From an uncultured Alphaproteobacteria bacterium (GTDB lineage Bacteria > Pseudomonadota > Alphaproteobacteria > RF32 > CAG-239): a stretch of DNA of 64,000 nt. Position numbers and translations under genes: made by a program. The stretch lies in assembly GCA_934255405.1 (NCBI GenBank), contig CAKQNT010000004.1, forward strand, positions 43,126 to 107,125. The letters run 5' to 3'. The notes beneath the pieces were generated by a model. The model was not told where the DNA came from and made no database searches. It saw nothing but the letters and a program-made list of their open reading frames with translations. Below are positions 59,535 to 64,000 of the stretch, piece by piece. The stretch's first letter is position 1. Every line of letters begins with the position of its first letter.

Positions 59535-59703
59535 GTATTTGGTTTCCTTATCTTAAATAATCAATTAGTCTACATTTAGTGTTTTATGGCTCAGAAGTCA
59601 ATAGATTGATACTAAGTTATAAACGGACTTAAAAAAAAGTTGGAAAATTAGCGTTTTTTAGTGTATAAAATTGGCAGAATCAATTTCTGATAAGGAGAAA
59701 ATT

Positions 59704-60528
59704 ATGATGAACAAAAAATATGCCGCTTTGGCAATGATGGGTGCAATGCTGGTTTCGGCGCAGGCTTTTGCCGAGGGCAAGGGCGGAATCGCCGCCACTG
59801 TTAACGGCAAAAATATTACCGTGGCGCAGATTAAAGAAGCCTATAATATGAACCCGAATATCAAATCTCAGGTTCCGTTTGACAAGTTTTATGAAAAAGC
59901 TCTTGACGTGTTTGTTGACGGCGAGTTGGTATATCAGGCGGCAGTGGCAGACAAAGTCACCGAATCTGCAGATTATCAGAAACAGCTTAAAGCCATGAAA
60001 GAGGAACTGGCTCGCAAAGTTTATGTTGAGCAAAAAGTGGATAAAATGGTAAGTGAAGCTCAGCTCAAAAAAGTGTATGAGGAATATAAAGCCTCTTTTA
60101 AATCTCAGAAAGAAGTAAAAGCCAAACATATCTTGGTTGACAACGAGGCTAAGGCTAAAGAAGTTATTGCCAAGCTGAACAAAGGCGGCAATTTTGACAA
60201 ACTGGCCAAAGAATATTCCAAAGAGCCGGCGGATCTCGGATATTTTCCTAAAGAGGCTATGGTGCCGGAGTTTTCTAAGGCCGCATTTGCCCTCAAAAAA
60301 GGTCAGCACTCCAAATCTCCGGTCAAGACACAGTTCGGTTATCATGTGATTTTGGTGGAAGACATCAGAGATGCCAAGCCGCAACCTTATGAAAAAGTAA
60401 AACCACAGCTTAAAGGTATGTTGGCTCAGGGCGCAATGGGCAAATTGTTTGATGATATTGCCAACAAAGCCAAAGTTACAAAATATGACCTTAAAGGCAA
60501 GGTTATAGACGCTCCGGTTGCAAAATAA
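59704..60528 (+). CDS. Parvulin-type peptidyl-prolyl isomerase, periplasmic
   Basis: 274 residues with a signal peptide ending AFA (near 22). An N-terminal SurA-like helical part (about 27-125) precedes a parvulin domain (about 130-220): VKAKHILVDNEAKAKEVIAKL, GGNFDKLAKEYSKEPADLGYF and SPVKTQFGYHVILVED. Family: PpiC/PrsA/SurA-like foldase for outer-membrane or periplasmic proteins. Start at 59704 (AAGGAG upstream) is chosen; the frame upstream is spurious. It reads away from secA. Confidence 0.9.
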   Translation: MMNKKYAALAMMGAMLVSAQAFAEGKGGIAATVNGKNITVAQIKEAYNMNPNIKSQVPFDKFYEKALDVFVDGELVYQAAVADKVTESADYQKQLKAMKEELARKVYVEQKVDKMVSEAQLKKVYEEYKASFKSQKEVKAKHILVDNEAKAKEVIAKLNKGGNFDKLAKEYSKEPADLGYFPKEAMVPEFSKAAFALKKGQHSKSPVKTQFGYHVILVEDIRDAKPQPYEKVKPQLKGMLAQGAMGKLFDDIANKAKVTKYDLKGKVIDAPVAK

Positions 60529-60548
60529 CCACAGCGCACAGATAACTT

Positions 60549-60585
60549 AAAGCCCCTTGTGTCATAATCACTCGGGGCTTTTTTG
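60549..60585 (+). terminator. Terminator of parvulin gene
   Basis: AAAGCCCC / GGGGCTTT stem with a long loop and six T. The following 60586-60825 has no gene. Confidence 0.7.
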
Positions 60586-60825
60586 TAGAAAAAAACAAAT
60601 GGTAAAGCTATGGCGCAATATTCAGCGCGACCATGATATCATTATAAATCAAGTTTGACAGGAATTCTATTTTAGCGGTAACTATTATCGGCTGTTTGCG
60701 GTGGTTTTAGCATCGCCGGCTTAAATAGTGATTAAAATTTCCACAGTACGATTAAGTTTTTTGCTCCGCTATTGCCAAAAATTCATAGATTGCTATTATT
60801 GCTTATGATTTAACGGAGTATCCTT

Positions 60826-61242
60826 ATGAGTGAAGATAAAAATAAACAAAGCAAAATTGTTGAGGGCTTGCGAGTGCTCATTAGTTCACCCGTAAACACG
60901 CTGTTGGCGATTGCCCTACTCTATTTTGCAACTAAAGTATATTTGTTTAACGGCACAATGACCGACAAACTGTTTATGCTGGGAGTTATGGGAATTTGGA
61001 TATTTTGGTTTATAATTAAGCATATCTTTGCAATGATAATTTTACTCATTCTGGCCGGCGGCGCAACTTATTGGCATTATTTTCACTTGCAAGAGCTCAA
61101 AGCAGAATGCGAACAAAACGGCGGCTCTTGGAATGCAGAAACCAAACGATGTGAAGAAAAACATTCGCTATGGCAAGAGTTTCAGAATAAGATTAAAGAC
61201 CTGAGAGAAAAAGCAGAACTATTGGGAAAATTTAGTAAATAA
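60826..61242 (+). CDS. Membrane protein with Cys-pair tail, hypothetical
   Basis: 138 residues. Two or three helices (about 22-40, 46-62, 66-82) are followed by a hydrophilic C-terminal half with CEQNGGSWNAETKRC, a disulfide-like Cys pair, and a helix KIKDLREKAELLGKF. Family not recognised. AACGGAG precedes the start. Single gene. Confidence 0.65.
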   Translation: MSEDKNKQSKIVEGLRVLISSPVNTLLAIALLYFATKVYLFNGTMTDKLFMLGVMGIWIFWFIIKHIFAMIILLILAGGATYWHYFHLQELKAECEQNGGSWNAETKRCEEKHSLWQEFQNKIKDLREKAELLGKFSK

Positions 61243-61243
61243 T

Positions 61244-61277
61244 AAAAAAGCTGACTTCGAAAAGTCAGCTTTTTTTG
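61244..61277. terminator. Bidirectional terminator
   Basis: AAAAAGCTGACTT / AAGTCAGCTTTTT stem, CGA loop, T7 on plus. Confidence 0.85.
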
Positions 61278-61278
61278 A

Positions 61279-61728
61279 TTATTTCCGTCTGGGGCGGAAA
61301 TGAGTTGCGCCGTATTTGCGTAGCAACTTCCTCATCTCCACAGTTCGTGCAGCGTCCAGACAGTGCTCCAATTGTTCGCTCCAATTGATCTGACGCTCCC
61401 AGTCCTCATATCGTCTGACCATGGCGGCGTTCGGATTAGCACCAAGGCGTAAGAGCAGTTTGGCATTGCCAAAATTGTTTTCAACTACCGCCGTGTATAG
61501 CGCGTTGTCCTTATTCTCTTGAGTCCAGTTGCGAATGTCTATGGCAACAATTATTGGAGCCATAAGCGCCGCAATCACAATAACCGCGCCAAGAATTAGC
61601 AGAGCTGTGATTACTGACTTCGGAAGCAAGACTACATACGCTACAATCCCTATCATTAGAGAGACACACACAGATGTTGTTAAGGCGCTGCTAAACATCT
61701 GGTTTTTCATATTAAAAAAATCTGTCAT
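61279..61728 (-). CDS. Membrane protein with ankyrin repeat
   Basis: 149 residues. Two N-terminal helices (about 12-35 and 38-62) precede a cytoplasmic part with one clear ankyrin repeat, NALYTAVVENNFGNAKLLLRLGANPNAA (residues about 75-101), and a weaker second, CLDAARTVEMRKLLRKYGA (about 123-141). Role unknown; ankyrin repeats bind proteins. The leader AAAATATACAATT lacks Shine-Dalgarno, as in the other short single-gene units. Confidence 0.65.
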   Translation of the reverse strand: MTDFFNMKNQMFSSALTTSVCVSLMIGIVAYVVLLPKSVITALLILGAVIVIAALMAPIIVAIDIRNWTQENKDNALYTAVVENNFGNAKLLLRLGANPNAAMVRRYEDWERQINWSEQLEHCLDAARTVEMRKLLRKYGATHFRPRRK

Positions 61729-61899
61729 AATTGTATATTTTAAAATTAATAATCATTTTTGCTTGGTTATTTTATAGCACAATAATCAAAATGTTTCAAT
61801 AAAATTTTAGACAAAACCTGTTAAATGCCGATATTGCAATTTTACTGGATTTTTGCGGCGAGATATATTATCTTGTTGGTATCAAACGAGAGGTGTTTT

Positions 61900-62289
61900 A
61901 TGGCAGAAGCTGATAGAAAAGTGGGAATTTTGAACAGAATCAAATCGTTGGTGGCAAAAACCGGACGCGGCATAATCTGGCGCGGGCGCCCCAAAGATAA
62001 TGAAATTACCGAAAAAATCGCACAGAAGATTCAAAAGAACTCTTATGATTTCAGTATGATGCAGCGCAAAGACACCTATACGCCGCCATATTTGAATCTG
62101 GCCGACCAATTGCAGGTTGATGATGAGCAAATTTTTCAGGCTGCCGTATACAATTTGGCAAACATTGCCATTGCCCGCCCCCGTTACAAAGCAGATATTG
62201 TCGGCGTATTGCAAGGATATCTGAACAAAAATGACATTAACGAATCGCGGCGCGAATATGTGGCGCAAAAGCTAGTCAGTATTAAATAA
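61900..62289 (+). CDS. Hypothetical basic protein, 129 residues
   Basis: Soluble, basic, helical protein: RKVGILNRIKSLVAKTGRGIIW at the N-terminus, LADQLQVDDEQIFQAAVYNLANIA in the middle and ESRREYVAQKLVSIK at the end. No family recognised. The start at 61900 has GAGAGG 7 nt upstream; the longer frame from 61825 is rejected. It converges on the M23 peptidase gene with only 1 bp between. Confidence 0.65.
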   Translation: MAEADRKVGILNRIKSLVAKTGRGIIWRGRPKDNEITEKIAQKIQKNSYDFSMMQRKDTYTPPYLNLADQLQVDDEQIFQAAVYNLANIAIARPRYKADIVGVLQGYLNKNDINESRREYVAQKLVSIK

Positions 62290-62290
62290 A

Positions 62291-63709
62291 TTACTTTTTA
62301 GCCAATTCACGAGACTGATTCTGCGCAAATTTCGATTGATAAGATTTTTGCAGATCTGCCACCATATTCTTAAAGTTAGCCAAATCTCGACCGGCCAGAT
62401 TCTCGCCGGTGGAAGCGCGAATGGTGCGTGGGTTTACACGGCGGCCGTTCTGCACTACCTCATAATGCAAGTGCGGACCGGTGGAACGTCCGGTGCTGCC
62501 AACATACCCAATCACCTGTCCTTGTTTTACTCTGGTGCCGGGGCGAATCCCCTTGGCGATACTTTGCATGTGCCCGTAGGCGGTTGAAAACTCCGAGTTA
62601 TGACGAATTTTAACATAGTTGCCATAAGCGCCGTTGTATTTGGCTACCTGAACCACACCATCGCCGCCGGCATAAACCAAAGTGCCACGAGGCGCGGCAT
62701 AGTCTACACCCCAGTGAATTTTGGTCTGACGGAGAATCGGGTGATATCTTTTGCCAAAAGGAGAAGAAATGCGAGCATTTCTATAAGACATAGGTTTCTT
62801 GTCTAAGGTCTTTTTGAGCGCCTGACCTTTTTCGGTATAATAGTCAATATTGCCGTCACGACTCTTAAAACGATACATAGCGATTTTATCTTTGCGGAGA
62901 ATCAGCGCGGCGTATACAACATTGCCGGATTTTACAACTTTGCCGTTGGGAGCAAGGTAATTTTCATAAACAATCTCAAACTTATCGCCTTTGCGGACGT
63001 CGTGCCGAAAATCAACAGCATAGGCAAAAATAGAAATAAAGTTATTAACTATGCGATTCGGCACTCCATGCGCCTGCATGCTGCCGGAAAGTGTGCCGCT
63101 GATGGATCCGGTGGCGCTGTTAACCTCTTCTATAAGCTCATCTTTAACCGCAGAAACCTCAAACTCGTCATTTTCATTCAGCACCGCAACCACACGCTCT
63201 CCGACTGCCGGTTCAATAGTCAGACTGTTGAAACGGATGATATCGCCGGAACGGCTGTGAATCGAGAGATTAGCGGCCAGTTTTTGCCCAATCTTAAGAT
63301 TACGCGGATCATAGTGCTTCTTAAGAGCATAAAACAAATCATTAGACTGCTCGCGATTCAGCCCCAGATTATTGAGGATAGAGATAAGAGTGTCACCTTT
63401 TTGCACAGTGATTTCCCTGTCAACGTCCTTTTGGCTGACAAGAGTGTTAACCATTGAGAACAAAGAGCGGATATTATCAACAGATGCTTCAGGATATATG
63501 GTATCAGGGCTGCTCATATTGTTGACAACACTGTTCTCAATCATCAAATAGCCGGCGCGGTCAGACCTGGATACCGAAGCTTCAACCGCATTATTGTTGG
63601 TAAGCGACAGAATAAAAGCAAAAGTAACCGCAACCGCATAGCCCATAGTAATGAGCTTTTGGCGGTTTTTGTGCTTGATATCAAATTTCAAATAACTTGG
63701 TAGCTGCAT
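62291..63709 (-). CDS. M23 family metallopeptidase
   Basis: 472 residues. One N-terminal membrane helix (about 18-38), a periplasmic helical region and a LysM-like stretch (VQKGDTLISILNNLGLNREQ, about 100-125), then an M23 (LytM) domain (about 315-430). The zinc ligands are in RQTKIHWGVDYAAPRG (His, then Asp) and GPHLHYEVVQNG (HxH). This is the architecture of cell-wall endopeptidases that cut peptidoglycan cross-links, such as MepM-like enzymes. Intact ligands predict an active enzyme. Single gene. Confidence 0.93.
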   Translation of the reverse strand: MQLPSYLKFDIKHKNRQKLITMGYAVAVTFAFILSLTNNNAVEASVSRSDRAGYLMIENSVVNNMSSPDTIYPEASVDNIRSLFSMVNTLVSQKDVDREITVQKGDTLISILNNLGLNREQSNDLFYALKKHYDPRNLKIGQKLAANLSIHSRSGDIIRFNSLTIEPAVGERVVAVLNENDEFEVSAVKDELIEEVNSATGSISGTLSGSMQAHGVPNRIVNNFISIFAYAVDFRHDVRKGDKFEIVYENYLAPNGKVVKSGNVVYAALILRKDKIAMYRFKSRDGNIDYYTEKGQALKKTLDKKPMSYRNARISSPFGKRYHPILRQTKIHWGVDYAAPRGTLVYAGGDGVVQVAKYNGAYGNYVKIRHNSEFSTAYGHMQSIAKGIRPGTRVKQGQVIGYVGSTGRSTGPHLHYEVVQNGRRVNPRTIRASTGENLAGRDLANFKNMVADLQKSYQSKFAQNQSRELAKK

Positions 63710-63882
63710 ATTTATCCTATCGTAACTTATTGAATAAAGGCATTTTACTGCGGGTTATATAATCCATTTGCGGAATATAGCAGTTTTTGGCACAAATATA
63801 AAGCTTTTTGTAGTTTTATGTGCATAATTGAGCATTATAAACAAAAGGTTATGAAAAAAATATAAATAATTAAAAAAAATGC

Positions 63883-63911
63883 TTGCTTTTATTTTTTTTG
63901 TTGAGTATAAG
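63883..63911 (+). promoter_or_regulatory. Promoter of tRNA-Asp
   Basis: TTGCTT at 63883-63888 and TATAAG at 63906-63911 with a 17-nt spacer, 14 nt before the tRNA start. Confidence 0.55.
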
Positions 63912-63924
63912 GGTATTCGCAGTT

Positions 63925-64000
63925 GGGGGTGTAGCTCAGTTGGTTAGAGCGCCTGCCTGTCACGCAGGAGGTCGCGAGTTCGAGCCTCGTCACTCCCGCC
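63925..64000 (+). tRNA. tRNA-Asp (anticodon GTC), cut by window end
   Basis: GGGGGTG pairs with CACTCCC in the acceptor. The anticodon arm CCTGC-CTGTCAC-GCAGG gives GTC. The T arm carries GTTCGAGCC. The window ends after the first two bases of CCA, so one base is missing at the edge. Confidence 0.95.

Overview
The window reads as chromosome of an AT-leaning alphaproteobacterium. The main evidence is a circularly permuted (two-piece) tmRNA gene followed directly by an alpha-type SspB adaptor gene, and the block yceD-rpmF-plsX-fabH-ihfA-merR in the order usual for that class. Host-associated (gut-type) habits are suggested only by inference, from the many cysteine-rich secreted proteins, a variable-looking flagellin and short single-gene units. 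TGA is used as a normal stop.

Layout. 0-4 kb: a flagellin gene carrying an inserted lectin-like module, followed by footprints of a lost neighbouring flagellin copy, REP-like palindromes, and about 1 kb with promoters, terminators and probable small RNAs. 4.5-8 kb: folA-thyA-dut, then tmRNA, sspB, a ribbon-helix-helix gene and bamE. 8-12 kb: the L32/fatty-acid/IHF operon. 12.5-13.2 kb: tandem repeats carrying broken copies of tRNA-Pro(GGG) in front of the intact gene. 13-19 kb: accessory genes (HD hydrolase, Nudix, broken genes, small membrane proteins, sugar aminotransferase plus glycosyltransferase). 19.6-26.2 kb: OmpA-like lipoprotein and a cluster of cysteine-rich exported proteins. 26-29 kb: small orphan genes and an OprB-type porin. 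29.4-32.5 kb: the retropepsin-like / inactive transglutaminase-7TM / ATP-grasp triad. 32.5-43 kb: cyclophilin, SIMPL protein, SulP transporter, a lytic transglycosylase operon, family-4 UDG and a TPR lipoprotein. 43.4-45.8 kb: a cysteine-rich exported protein with two copies of the module found in the flagellin. 45.9-51 kb: tig, an OpgB-like enzyme, clpP, clpX and tRNA-Leu. 51-64 kb: lipoprotein, prfC, a tandem family of small membrane proteins, secA, parvulin, an M23 peptidase and tRNA-Asp at the edge.

How parts fit. tmRNA, SspB, ClpX and ClpP, all encoded here, form one protein quality-control route: stalled ribosomes tag peptides and SspB delivers them to ClpXP. SecA, trigger factor, parvulin, BamE and porin serve envelope biogenesis.

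The most unusual signal is the DUF1566/lectin-like module shared by the flagellin and the 43.4-45.8 kb exported protein. A 26-codon patch differs almost only by amino-acid-changing substitutions, while the 26-codon scaffold just downstream differs almost only silently. That is the pattern expected of a diversity-generating retroelement target or of strong localized diversifying selection. No reverse transcriptase or template repeat is visible in the window.
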